From positions 186,001 to 250,000 of the forward strand of contig NZ_FZOO01000002.1 of NCBI RefSeq assembly GCF_900188375.1: a stretch of 64,000 nucleotides of DNA, written 5' to 3'. The notes beneath the pieces are model-generated. The model was given only the letters and a program-made list of their open reading frames with translations, ran no database searches and had not been told where the DNA came from. The first letter of the stretch is position 1, and each line of letters begins with the position of its first letter. The DNA is from Geodermatophilus pulveris. GTDB lineage: Bacteria > Actinomycetota > Actinomycetes > Mycobacteriales > Geodermatophilaceae. This document shows, piece by piece, positions 17,130-25,523 of the stretch. The translations under genes and the position numbers were made by a program.

Positions 17130-18929
17130 GTGGACGACGTGGCGCCCGGGCGACGGCTGCGCAGCCAGGCGTGGTTCGACAACCCGCAGAACCCCGGGAT
17201 GACGGCGCTCTACGTCGAGCGGTACCTGAACTGGGGGCTGACCCGGGAGGAACTGCAGTCGAGCCGACCGGTCATCGGCATCGCGCAGACCGGCTCGGAC
17301 CTCGCCCCGTGCAACCGGCACCACCTGGTACTGGCCGAGCGGGTGCGTGAGGGCATCAGGGACTCGGGCGGACTGGCCCTCGAGTTCCCGGTGCACCCGA
17401 TCCAGGAGACCGGGCGGCGCCCGACGGCGGCCCTCGACCGGAACCTCGCCTACCTCGGGCTGGTCGAGGTGCTGCACGGCTACCCGCTGGACGGCGTCGT
17501 GCTGACGACCGGCTGCGACAAGACGACCCCCGCCTGCCTGATGGCCGCGGCCACCGTGGACATCCCGGCGATCGTGCTGTCCGGGGGGCCGATGCTCAAC
17601 GGCTGGTTCAACGGTGAGCGGACCGGCTCGGGGACCATCGTCTGGAAGGCCCGCGAGATGCTGGCCGCGGGCGAGATCGACGAGGCGGGTTTCGTCGACC
17701 TCGTCGCATCGTCGGCCCCCTCCCCCGGCCACTGCAACACGATGGGGACGGCGTCGACCATGAACGCCGTCGCCGAGGTCCTCGGCATGAGCCTGCCCGG
17801 CTCCGCCGCCATCCCCGCTCCGCACCGAGACCGCGGCCGGGTGGCGTACCTGACCGGCCGGCGGATCGTGGAGATGGTGCGCGAGGACCTCAGGCCGTCG
17901 GACGTCCTGACCCGGGAGGCGTTCGAGAACGCGATCGTCGTGACCTCCGCCATCGGGGGCTCCACCAACGCGCCGATCCACGTGAATGCCATCGCGCAGC
18001 ACGTCGGCGTCCCGCTGGACGTGGCGGACTGGCAGGACCTGGGGCTGACCGTCCCACTCATCGTGGACCTCCAGCCGGCCGGCAGGTACCTCGGTGAGGA
18101 GTTCCACCGGGCCGGTGGCGTGCCCGCCGTCGTGCACGAGCTGATGGCGCACGGGCTGATCCACGAGGACGCCCGCACCGTCAACGGCCGGACGATCGGG
18201 GAGAACTGCCGGGCCAGCGCGGCGACCGACCGCGACGTCATCCGCAGCTTCGACCAGGCGCTGCTGCCCGACGCCGGCTTCCTCGTCCTGCGCGGCAACC
18301 TGTTCGACAGCGCGATCATGAAGACCAGCGTCATCTCCCCGGAGTTCCGGGAGCGCTACCTGTCCGACCCCGAGCACCCGGGCGTGCTCGAGGGCCGCGC
18401 CGTGGTCTTCGACGGCCCGGAGGACTACCACGCCCGCATCGACGACCCGGCGCTCGACATCGACGAGACGTGCCTGCTGTTCATCCGCGGGGTCGGCCCG
18501 CTGGGATACCCGGGCGCCGCCGAGGTCGTCAACATGCAGCCACCGGCGGCGCTGATCAGGCGAGGTGTGCACGCGCTGCCCTGCATCGGGGACGGCCGCC
18601 AGTCCGGGACGTCGGGGTCGCCGTCGATCCTCAACGCCTCGCCCGAGGCCGCGGCCGGCGGCGGACTGGCGCTGCTGCAGACGGGCGACGTCGTCCGGAT
18701 CGACCTCGTCGCCGGCCGGGCCGACGTCCTGCTCCCCGACGAGCAGCTGATCGAGCGCCGGCGCCGGCTGGAGGAGTCCGGCGGGTATCCCGTGCCGGCC
18801 TCGCAGACGCCGTGGCAGGAGATCCAACGCTCGCTGGTCACCCAGTTGTGCGACGGCATGGTCCTCCGCCCGGCGGTGGGCTACCAGCGCGTCGCGCAGA
18901 CCACGGGCGTCCCGCGCGACAACCACTGA
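17130..18929 (+). CDS. IlvD/Edd-family dehydratase (sugar-acid dehydratase type)
   Basis: A 599-residue Fe-S dehydratase that removes water from dihydroxy acids to give 2-keto-3-deoxy acids. Conserved features: [12 protein letters not shown] with a cluster-ligand cysteine, [14 protein letters not shown] with a second cysteine, [16 protein letters not shown], and the C-terminal [13 protein letters not shown]. The sequence style is that of sugar-acid (xylonate, arabonate or gluconate) dehydratases rather than the branched-chain enzyme. GTG 17130 has GGGAGG 5 nt upstream. It is divergent from the hydroxyacid oxidase and converges on the KDPG aldolase 24 nt away. Together with kinase and aldolase it outlines an Entner-Doudoroff-like sugar-acid route. 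Confidence 0.88.
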   Translation: MDDVAPGRRLRSQAWFDNPQNPGMTALYVERYLNWGLTREELQSSRPVIGIAQTGSDLAPCNRHHLVLAERVREGIRDSGGLALEFPVHPIQETGRRPTAALDRNLAYLGLVEVLHGYPLDGVVLTTGCDKTTPACLMAAATVDIPAIVLSGGPMLNGWFNGERTGSGTIVWKAREMLAAGEIDEAGFVDLVASSAPSPGHCNTMGTASTMNAVAEVLGMSLPGSAAIPAPHRDRGRVAYLTGRRIVEMVREDLRPSDVLTREAFENAIVVTSAIGGSTNAPIHVNAIAQHVGVPLDVADWQDLGLTVPLIVDLQPAGRYLGEEFHRAGGVPAVVHELMAHGLIHEDARTVNGRTIGENCRASAATDRDVIRSFDQALLPDAGFLVLRGNLFDSAIMKTSVISPEFRERYLSDPEHPGVLEGRAVVFDGPEDYHARIDDPALDIDETCLLFIRGVGPLGYPGAAEVVNMQPPAALIRRGVHALPCIGDGRQSGTSGSPSILNASPEAAAGGGLALLQTGDVVRIDLVAGRADVLLPDEQLIERRRRLEESGGYPVPASQTPWQEIQRSLVTQLCDGMVLRPAVGYQRVAQTTGVPRDNH

Positions 18930-18953
18930 GGCCCGTCGCGGCGCTCCTCCTGG

Positions 18954-19604
18954 TCAGTGGCCGGGCGAGGTCGTCGGCGAGGCCCGTCGCACCAGCGCCA
19001 CCGCGTCGGTGGTGAGTCGGCGGACGGCCTCGAAGTCACGGGCGGCCACGCGGTCGCGAGGGACCATCCACGAGCCGCCGACCGCCACGACGGCATCGAT
19101 GCGCAGGTACCCCTCGAGGTTCGCGGGGCCGACGCCGCCGGTGGGGATGAAGCGAACGTCGCCGAAGGGCGCGGCGAGGGCGGCGATCGCCGGTGCCCCG
19201 CCGGACGTGCCGGCGGGGAAGAACTTGACGGTCGTGAGGCCGAGCTCCAGAGCCGCCTGGACCTCGGTCGCCGTGACGGCACCGGGCAGCGCGAGGACGC
19301 CGTGCTCGGCACAGCGCTCGACGACGGCGCGGCTCAGGCCGGGCGAGACGACGTAGCCGGCGCCGGCGGCGACCGCCTGGTCCACCTGGGCAGGAGTCAG
19401 GACGGTCCCCGCGCCGAGGAGGATGTCCCCGCGATCGGACATGGCGCGGATCGCGTCCGGAGCGGCCGGGGTGCGGAAGGTGACCTCGGCGACCGGCAGG
19501 CCCCCGGCGACGAGTGCGCCGGCCAGGGCATCGGCGTCGCGGGCGTCGTCGAGCACGACGACGGGGACGAGTCGGGCGCTGCGCAGGGCTGACGCGATGT
19601 CCAT
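18954..19604 (-). CDS. eda: KDPG/KHG aldolase (2-keto-3-deoxy-6-phosphogluconate aldolase)
   Basis: A 216-residue class I aldolase that splits KDPG into pyruvate and glyceraldehyde 3-phosphate. Diagnostic parts are EVTFRTPAA, LLGAGTVLT, the Schiff-base lysine in TTVKFFPAG, and RFIPTGGVG. ATG 19604 has GGAGGGAA upstream. It pairs functionally with the PfkB kinase at 13166-14132, which would make its phosphorylated substrate, and with the adjacent dehydratase. Confidence 0.9.
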   Translation of the reverse strand: MDIASALRSARLVPVVVLDDARDADALAGALVAGGLPVAEVTFRTPAAPDAIRAMSDRGDILLGAGTVLTPAQVDQAVAAGAGYVVSPGLSRAVVERCAEHGVLALPGAVTATEVQAALELGLTTVKFFPAGTSGGAPAIAALAAPFGDVRFIPTGGVGPANLEGYLRIDAVVAVGGSWMVPRDRVAARDFEAVRRLTTDAVALVRRASPTTSPGH

Positions 19605-19968
19605 GACGGTTCCCTCCTGGTCTGCGGCGGTGCACGACGTCGTGCGGCTCCCGGCCTTCCGGCACCGCCAGCTTGGCGGAGAGGAGGTCGTCGGCGCCCA
19701 CCCGACCGCGTGCGGTGCGCGCTCGAGCTCGGCGCCGGCGAGGCGCCCCTCCGCCGGGGCCGCGACGAGCGCGGGCCCGTCGACGGTCGAGCCGCGGCCG
19801 ACGTCGACCCCCCGGCCCGGCCGCTCTGTGCCGCGATCGCTGCTGCAGCGGCCGATGCGGCCGGCGTCCTGACCCATGACTGGTGAACGCACCGTCCCGT
19901 CCCGCTTGCCGGGGCCATGTCTCCCCCGGCACACTCCGAGTCTCACGGGGACACCGGACGAGGGACGG
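19605..19968. other. Divergent intergenic region, no gene seen
   Basis: About 360 bp between the KDPG aldolase (leftward) and the amidase (rightward). In-frame extension of the amidase upstream of 19969 is Arg/Pro-rich and not family-like. It must hold both promoters, but I cannot point to convincing -35/-10 elements, and no GTGACG box pair is present. Confidence 0.5.
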
Positions 19969-21456
19969 ATGGTGACCGTGTCCGACGACCTCGCCTACGC
20001 GACCGCCACCGAACTGGCCGCCCGCATCCGGCGTCGCGACCTGTCCCCCGTCGAGCTCCTCGACGCGGTCATCGACCGGATCGAGACGCGTGACCCCAGC
20101 CTCAACGCGGTCGTCTACACCGCCTTCGACGAGGCCCGCGACCGAGCGCGGCAGGCCGAGGACGCCCTGGTGTCCGGCGCCGCGCTGGGTCCGCTGCACG
20201 GGGTGCCGACCGCGATCAAGGACCTATTCGACTTCAAGCCGGGATGGCCGGCCACGTTCGGCGGGATCCGCGCGATGAAGGACTTCAGCGTACCCGCGTA
20301 CTGCACGTACGGGGAGCGGATGGAGGCGGCGGGCGCCATCCTCGTCGGCAAGACCAACAGCCCGGTCATGGGTTTCCGCGGCACGTGCGACAACTACCTG
20401 TTCGGGCCGTCCCGCAATCCCTTCGACACCACGAAGAACACCGGCGGCTCCTCCGGCGGCAGCGCCGCCGCGGTCGCGGACGGGCTGCTTCCCCTCGCCG
20501 AGGGCACGGACGGCGGCGGCTCCATCCGCATCCCGGCCGCGTGGTGCGGTGTGTACGGCTACAAGGCCTCGTTCGGCCGCGTGCCGTACACCGGGCGGCC
20601 GAACGCCTTCGGGTCCCTCAACCCCTTCCTGTTCGAGGGCCCGCTGACGCGCACGGTGGACGACGCTGCGCTCGCGCTCGACGTGCTCGCCGGTTACGAC
20701 GACCGCGACCCGTTCGCCCTGGACGACCCGACCACCTTCGCGGGAGCCACGCGCCGCTCGATCAGCGGCTGGCGGATCGCCTACAGCCCCGACTTCGGCG
20801 TCTACCCCGTCGACCGCCGGGTCGCCGCCGTCGTGCGGCAGGCCGTGCGTGCCTTCGAGGAAGCCGGTGCCACCGTGGAGGAGGTCGACCTGACGTTCGA
20901 CTACGACCAGCGCGAGCTGAGCGACCTGTGGTGCCGGTTGATCATGCCCCTCAACATCGAGGGGCTCGAGGGGCTCAAGTCACAGGGTGTCGACCTGCTC
21001 GGCGGACACCGCGAGGACTTCCCGCCGGAGTACCTGCGCTGGATCGACGAGGGCTACCGGCTCAGCGCCCTCGACGTGCTGAGCGACCAGCGCATGCGCA
21101 CCCACGTCCACGACCGGATCCAGCAGGTGATGCGCAGCCACGACGTGCTCGTGACGCCGACGCTGGCCGCGTTGCCCGTGGACAACGCCGAGGACGGCAA
21201 CACGGTCGGGCCGCGGAGCATCGAGGGCGTGGAGGTCGACCCGCTCATCGGCTGGTGCCTCACCTACGTCGTCAACTTCTCCGGACATCCGGCTGCCTCC
21301 GTCCCGGCCGGCGACGTCGACGGGCTGCCGGTCGGCATGCAGCTGATCGGCCGGCGCTACGGCGACGCCGACGTGCTCGCCGCGAGCGCGGCATACGAAC
21401 GACTCCGCCCCTGGCACGACGCCTATGCCAGGTGTGCCGACCGCGCCCTCGGCTGA
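19969..21456 (+). CDS. Amidase signature family hydrolase
   Basis: A 495-residue amidase with the Ser-cisSer-Lys triad: lysine in TAIKDLFD, the Gly/Ser block GGSSGGSAAAVADG, and the nucleophile in GTDGGGSIRIPA. The C-terminal NFSGHPAASVPAG and GLPVGMQLIG are also typical. It hydrolyses an amide or acts as an amidotransferase-like subunit; without GatB/GatC nearby a stand-alone amidase is more likely. ATG 19969 has GAGGGACGG upstream, with a GTG codon directly following. It may process an amide substrate of the neighbouring catabolic genes, which is inference. Confidence 0.9.
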   Translation: MVTVSDDLAYATATELAARIRRRDLSPVELLDAVIDRIETRDPSLNAVVYTAFDEARDRARQAEDALVSGAALGPLHGVPTAIKDLFDFKPGWPATFGGIRAMKDFSVPAYCTYGERMEAAGAILVGKTNSPVMGFRGTCDNYLFGPSRNPFDTTKNTGGSSGGSAAAVADGLLPLAEGTDGGGSIRIPAAWCGVYGYKASFGRVPYTGRPNAFGSLNPFLFEGPLTRTVDDAALALDVLAGYDDRDPFALDDPTTFAGATRRSISGWRIAYSPDFGVYPVDRRVAAVVRQAVRAFEEAGATVEEVDLTFDYDQRELSDLWCRLIMPLNIEGLEGLKSQGVDLLGGHREDFPPEYLRWIDEGYRLSALDVLSDQRMRTHVHDRIQQVMRSHDVLVTPTLAALPVDNAEDGNTVGPRSIEGVEVDPLIGWCLTYVVNFSGHPAASVPAGDVDGLPVGMQLIGRRYGDADVLAASAAYERLRPWHDAYARCADRALG

Positions 21457-21570
21457 CCTGCGGGTGAGTGCTCAGCCGGCCGACTCCCCGGACACCGGTG
21501 GGGTCACGGGCCGGTCGCGCCTCCGCACGACCACCGGCTCGACGGCAGCACGGCCGCCTACCGTGCGGTC

Positions 21571-21972
21571 ATGGCCCCCGTCGCCCGCACCGCCGTCCGC
21601 CTCCTGCTCGGCGCGGCGATGGTGGGCGCCGGCGTCCTCCACCTCACCACCCAGCGGGAGCAGTTCCGGGCCCAGGTGCCCGGGTGGTTCCCCGTCGACG
21701 AGGACCTGACGGTGCTCGTGTCAGGCGTCGTCGAGATCGCCCTGGGCGTGGCCTTCGTCGCGCTGCCGCGGAGGAGACGGCTCGTCGGGGCGCTGCTGGC
21801 GGCGTTCTTCGTGGTGGTCTTCCCGGGCAACGTCGCCCAGTACGTGGAGGGCACCGACGCCTTCGGGCTCGACACCGACGGGGAGCGACTCGTCCGGCTG
21901 TTCCTCCAGCCCGTGCTCGTGCTCCTGGCGCTGTTCGGCGGCGGCTGGTTGCAGCGCACCCGGCGACGCTGA
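21571..21972 (+). CDS. DoxX-like small membrane protein
   Basis: A 133-residue protein with four hydrophobic helices: one near the N-terminus (RLLLGAAMVGAGVLHLTT), two in the middle and one at LFLQPVLVLLALFGG. The GAGVLHL start and GNVAQYVEG region fit the DoxX/DUF-type membrane family found widely in actinobacteria. Function is not established; relatives are linked to oxidative stress membrane complexes. It stands between the amidase and the FAD monooxygenase with no evident operon. Confidence 0.7.
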   Translation: MAPVARTAVRLLLGAAMVGAGVLHLTTQREQFRAQVPGWFPVDEDLTVLVSGVVEIALGVAFVALPRRRRLVGALLAAFFVVVFPGNVAQYVEGTDAFGLDTDGERLVRLFLQPVLVLLALFGGGWLQRTRRR

Positions 21973-21997
21973 GATCCGCCACCGCCACCCGCGGCCC

Positions 21998-22160
21998 TCA
22001 GCCGCCCGCCGCCCGTACGGCCTCCTCGCCTCCAGCGCGTCGGCGATGATCGGCCGCTGCGTGAGGCAGTCGCGCCGCGACCGCGACGACGAGGAGAACG
22101 AACAGCCACCGCAGGGTCGCTGGCGAGATCCGCCGCAGCAGTCGTCTGCCGATCACCGCA
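21998..22160 (-). pseudogene. Possible C-terminal remnant of a TauE/SafE-type permease
   Basis: The minus frame ending at 21998 reads IGRRLLRRISPATLRWLFVLL and continues VVAVAARLPH. This pattern of a basic loop, then LRxxF and a last helix, is like the C-terminus of TSUP (TauE/SafE) permeases. Nothing family-like precedes it on the minus strand. The 420-bp gap between DoxX and the FAD monooxygenase is otherwise without a gene. A chance hydrophobic stretch cannot be excluded. Confidence 0.3.
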
Positions 22161-22393
22161 CCGCTGAACTCACGCTGTCGGTGCTCTGCGCCGGCACGTC
22201 GACGGCGAGGCTCCCTGCACCCCTGTGGTGCACGACCCCGGTCGCTCTGACGCAGAAGACGTCGGGCAGCGTGACGGCCCTCGAGCGCGAGCGTGGTGCC
22301 GGCGTGATCGAACCGCGCGTACCCGCTGGAGCCTGGTGGTCCGCCAGGCCGGGACCGGTGGACCTGGCAGCCCGGCAGCGCCAAGGTGGCCCC

Positions 22394-23614
22394 ATGCGCG
22401 TGGAGCGGACGACGTGCTGCGTGGTCGGCGGAGGGCCGGCGGGGATGATGGCCGGCCTGCTGCTGGCGCGCTCGGGCGTGGACGTCACCGTGCTGGAGAA
22501 GCACGAGGACTTCTTCCGTGACTTCCGTGGCGACACGATCCACCCGGCAACGCTCCGGATCCTCGCGGAGCTGGGCATCGCCGAGGAGTTCCTCGACCTG
22601 CCACACACCCGGATGCCGCGAGTCTCCATGGAGACGGCCTCCGGACCGTTGACCATCGCGGAGTTCAGCCGGTTGCGGCCGTACGGGTTCATCGCCTTCC
22701 TGCCGCAGTGGGACTTCCTCGACTTCCTCTACGACCGGGCGCGGGCCCACCCGACGTTCCGCCTCATCCGGCAGGCTGAGGTCACGGAACTGGTCCTCGA
22801 TGGCGGGCGGATCGCCGGCGTGCGAGCCGAGACGGTGGAGGGGCCGCTCGAGGTCCGCGCTGACCTCGTCCTCGCCGCAGACGGGCGCGATTCCGTCGTC
22901 CGCGAGCGCGCGGGTCTCGCGGTGATCCCGAAGTCACCACCGATCGACGTCCTCTGGTTCCGGCTGTCCCGAGCGGCTGACGAAGAGGTCCCGTTCTTCC
23001 GGAGCGAGGGCGACGGCGTTCTCGTCTCGATCAACCGGGGCACGTACTGGCAGCTCGCCTACGTCATCCCGCACCAGGGCTTCGACCGGGTCCAGGAGCG
23101 CGGGCTGCCGACCTTCCGTTCGGCCATCGCCGCCCTGGTGCCGACGTTCGCCGACCGGCTCGAGGGCGTCACGACCTGGGAGCAGGTCAAACTGCTCAGC
23201 GTGCGGGTCGACCGGTTGCGCACGTGGTGGCGCCCGGGCCTGCTGTGCATCGGGGACGCAGCGCACGCCATGTCACCTGCGGGCGGCGTCGGCATCAACC
23301 TCGCCATCCAGGACGCCGTCGCCGCCGCCAACGTCCTGGCACCTGCCCTCCGCGCCGGTGGTGTGACGACCGGCGCCCTGCGGGCCGTCCAGCGGCGGAG
23401 GGAACTGCCCACCCGCATCACCCAGGCGTTCCAGATCCGGGTGGTCGGCAATCTCTATCCGCGATCAGGAGGGACGGATGCCGACCGGCCGGATCCGCTC
23501 CCGATCCGCCTCATCCGCCGGCTGCCCGCACTGAGACACCTGACCGGACGGTTCATCGGCATGGGTGTCCGGCCGGAGCACGTGCACACCGCTGTGGGAA
23601 CGCCGGTCGGCTGA
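22394..23614 (+). CDS. FAD-dependent aromatic-type monooxygenase
   Basis: A 406-residue flavoprotein of the PHBH/UbiH group. The Rossmann motif VVGGGPAGMMAGLLLARSG opens the protein, LAADGRDSVVRERAG is the DG-type motif, and LCIGDAAHAMSPAGGVGINLA is the second FAD-binding motif. It would use NAD(P)H and O2 to hydroxylate an aromatic or polyketide substrate. ATG 22394 is preferred because the fingerprint begins nine residues later; in-frame sequence upstream is not conserved-looking. No redox partner or pathway gene is adjacent. Confidence 0.88.
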   Translation: MRVERTTCCVVGGGPAGMMAGLLLARSGVDVTVLEKHEDFFRDFRGDTIHPATLRILAELGIAEEFLDLPHTRMPRVSMETASGPLTIAEFSRLRPYGFIAFLPQWDFLDFLYDRARAHPTFRLIRQAEVTELVLDGGRIAGVRAETVEGPLEVRADLVLAADGRDSVVRERAGLAVIPKSPPIDVLWFRLSRAADEEVPFFRSEGDGVLVSINRGTYWQLAYVIPHQGFDRVQERGLPTFRSAIAALVPTFADRLEGVTTWEQVKLLSVRVDRLRTWWRPGLLCIGDAAHAMSPAGGVGINLAIQDAVAAANVLAPALRAGGVTTGALRAVQRRRELPTRITQAFQIRVVGNLYPRSGGTDADRPDPLPIRLIRRLPALRHLTGRFIGMGVRPEHVHTAVGTPVG

Positions 23615-23924
23615 TCCCGCGACGTGCAGCCTCACGCCTGTCCCCGGGACGGCCGTGCGGCGGGCTTGCTGTCTGACCGGAGGCCCAGGACGAGCGCATC
23701 GCTCCGCGCCGTACCGCATGCGGCGTGGAGGCCTCGCTCGCGCTCGGCCTGCGGTCATCGCGAAGCCGGGGCAGCCGTGTGCGTGTGGCGTGTCGCCCCC
23801 CGGACACCGAGTGGAACCCCCGAGGCTGCGGCCGGCGGGGCTCCTGTCGCTCCCGGCCCGCGCGCTGGTGTCCCGCTCCGTGGCCGCCCGGCACCTGTCG
23901 GCAGAGGGTCTAACGTTCCTCGGC
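23615..23924. other. Intergenic region with dispersed repeat and promoter-like -10
   Basis: Between the monooxygenase and the gene at 23925. It contains the second copy of the dispersed repeat (23777-23808) and the hexamer TAACGT at 23911-23916. The in-frame sequence upstream of 23925 is Arg/Ala-rich and unlikely to be coding. Confidence 0.5.
23777..23808 (+). repeat. Dispersed intergenic repeat, copy 2
   Basis: Thirty-two bp matching 1825-1858 with a 2-nt deletion and few substitutions. It lies about 100 bp upstream of the -10-like TAACGT of the following gene. Confidence 0.55.
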
Positions 23925-23927
23925 GTG
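23911..23927 (+). promoter_or_regulatory. -10 element and probable leaderless start
   Basis: TAACGT at 23911-23916 is a good actinobacterial -10 hexamer. The GTG at 23925 begins 8 nt after it, where transcription itself would start, and no ribosome-binding site precedes it. This suggests a leaderless mRNA for the 170-residue gene. Confidence 0.5.
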
Positions 23928-24437
23928 ACCGACCAGCTCGACGCCGACGACGTGCCCGGCGCCCTCGCCGAGCTCACCGGGTACCAGCTGTGGGAGCGCA
24001 CCCGCCGGGCCCAGCACGAACTGACCGCGGCGTACGAGCACCTGGTCGAGGCCGCACCCGCGCGGGCCCGGGCCGCCGTGGCCCCGGACTTCTTGCGGCG
24101 GGTGCGCCACCTGCTGGCGCTGCGACTCGTGGCGGTGGTCCGGGATCGGCGCCGCGCCTTTCCGCAGTCGGCCCCGGTGGCCGGCGGCGTAGGCGTCGCC
24201 GCACTGTGGGCGGAGGTGTTCTGGGCGGCGCGGGCACGGTCGGAGGACGATGGGCCCGGTGTGCTCGAGGCGACCGACGCGTCGATCCGTGGGCTGTTGA
24301 CCCTGCAGCCGTCCGACCTGACCGACCCGGGCGCGGTGCAGTCCTGGTGGGACCGGTTGGCGCTGGTGGAGGAGACCTTCGGGGGCCTGGAGGTGGAGGC
24401 CCAGGTGACGCTGGACGGGCTGCGGGAAGCGCAGTGA
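23925..24437 (+). CDS. Unknown helical protein, 170 residues
   Basis: An acidic, almost wholly alpha-helical protein (LDADDVPGALAELTGYQLWER, then several amphipathic helices, ending VEAQVTLDGLREAQ). No membrane segment, signal or catalytic motif is seen. I do not recognise the family. GTG 23925 is chosen from the leaderless promoter arrangement; a longer form is possible. It converges on the PD-(D/E)XK nuclease gene with 15 nt between stops and may belong to the same repair neighbourhood. Confidence 0.6.
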   Translation: MTDQLDADDVPGALAELTGYQLWERTRRAQHELTAAYEHLVEAAPARARAAVAPDFLRRVRHLLALRLVAVVRDRRRAFPQSAPVAGGVGVAALWAEVFWAARARSEDDGPGVLEATDASIRGLLTLQPSDLTDPGAVQSWWDRLALVEETFGGLEVEAQVTLDGLREAQ

Positions 24438-24452
24438 CCGGCCCGCGTCGTG

Positions 24453-25523
24453 TCAGGCCGCCGCGTCCGAGCGCCCCTCCGCTCGCGCACCGGTCCGGGT
24501 GACCCGGATCGTCTGCGGGCTGCGCGCCCGCCTCGTCGGCACCTCCTCGCCCAGGTCGACCAGCCGCTCGACCGCGGCGTCCTTGTCCACCTGGGTGCGC
24601 AGGCTGCCCCCCGACCACTCGCAGTGCAGATCGTCCGCCGGCCCGGACCGGCCACGCAGCCGTTCCCGCGCGTACTCCTTGTTCCGCCGGGCCTCGCTCT
24701 CGGCCGCCCGCCAGGTGTCGTAGTCGTGCACGGCCTGGACATAGTCCTGGTCGGTGACCGTCAGGCGGGACTGGCGGGAGACGTCGCCCTCCGTCTCCGC
24801 TTCGACCGGTGGCCCCCAGCACAGGTCGAGGAACGGGCACCAGTCGCACATGCCGTCCACGCCGGGCCCGAAACCGTCGCGCGGAACAGCCTCGGGCCCG
24901 TTTGCGTCGACGGTCGCGTAGACGTCCGAGAGCCACATGATGGCCTCCGCGGCCAGGGCCGGGTCGTGGTCGGCCTCGAACACGACGTCCTCGCCCGAGT
25001 CGCGGGACAGGTACCGGATCCGCAGCCCCTCGACGTCCTGGCCGACCCCGGGCGGGAGCCGCCGGTCGGACGTCTGCCCGGTGCGCAGCAGCCAGGCGTA
25101 GACGGCGACCTGGAACCAGTGCTTGGTCGGCACCCCCCGCGTGAGCACCCGCTCGAAGCCGAACCGGGACGCGGTCTTGAGGTCCTCGACCACCGGGGCG
25201 TGCCACCAGTCGCACCGACCCTTGACCTGGTCGCCTCTGAGCCCGACCTCGGTCAGTCCGCCGTACTGACGGCGGAGGGTGCGCAACACCCCGCGGTGCA
25301 GCTCCGTCCCGAGGAACGCCTGCAGCCCGGTCCGGGTGTTGGTGGGCCGGCGCCGGGCGACCCGGTAGGCCGCCCGACGCCGGCACTCCCCGAGCTCCGA
25401 GGCGCCGATCATCCGCTGCCGGGAGCGTGCCCGCCGGCGGTCGAGCTCGCGGACCGCCGCCGCGAGGCTGGGCGCGGCGCGCCGCTCGGCCGCGCTGGGG
25501 CGGGCAGGCAGGACCGCGGTCAT
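24453..25523 (-). CDS. PD-(D/E)XK (Cas4/RecB-like) nuclease
   Basis: A 356-residue nuclease of the RecB/Cas4 superfamily. The core is visible as IGASELGECRRRAAYRV, ELHRGVLRTL, GRCDWW, VEDLKTAS with the D-ExK-type centre, and QVAVYAWLLRTGQ. A first cysteine in GECRRR and a later group in CDWCPFLDLCW could hold a 4Fe-4S cluster, as in Cas4/AddB-type proteins. The C-terminal 100 residues are basic and helical. It is coupled by an ATGA overlap to the P-loop ATPase upstream. The pairing is typical of phage-derived recombination modules; no CRISPR array is nearby. Confidence 0.8.
   Translation of the reverse strand: MTAVLPARPSAAERRAAPSLAAAVRELDRRRARSRQRMIGASELGECRRRAAYRVARRRPTNTRTGLQAFLGTELHRGVLRTLRRQYGGLTEVGLRGDQVKGRCDWWHAPVVEDLKTASRFGFERVLTRGVPTKHWFQVAVYAWLLRTGQTSDRRLPPGVGQDVEGLRIRYLSRDSGEDVVFEADHDPALAAEAIMWLSDVYATVDANGPEAVPRDGFGPGVDGMCDWCPFLDLCWGPPVEAETEGDVSRQSRLTVTDQDYVQAVHDYDTWRAAESEARRNKEYARERLRGRSGPADDLHCEWSGGSLRTQVDKDAAVERLVDLGEEVPTRRARSPQTIRVTRTGARAEGRSDAAA

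Noticed and set aside
24453..25523. Cas4 of a CRISPR system
   Set aside because: No Cas1, Cas2 or repeat array in the window; the pairing with a phage-type ATPase explains it better.
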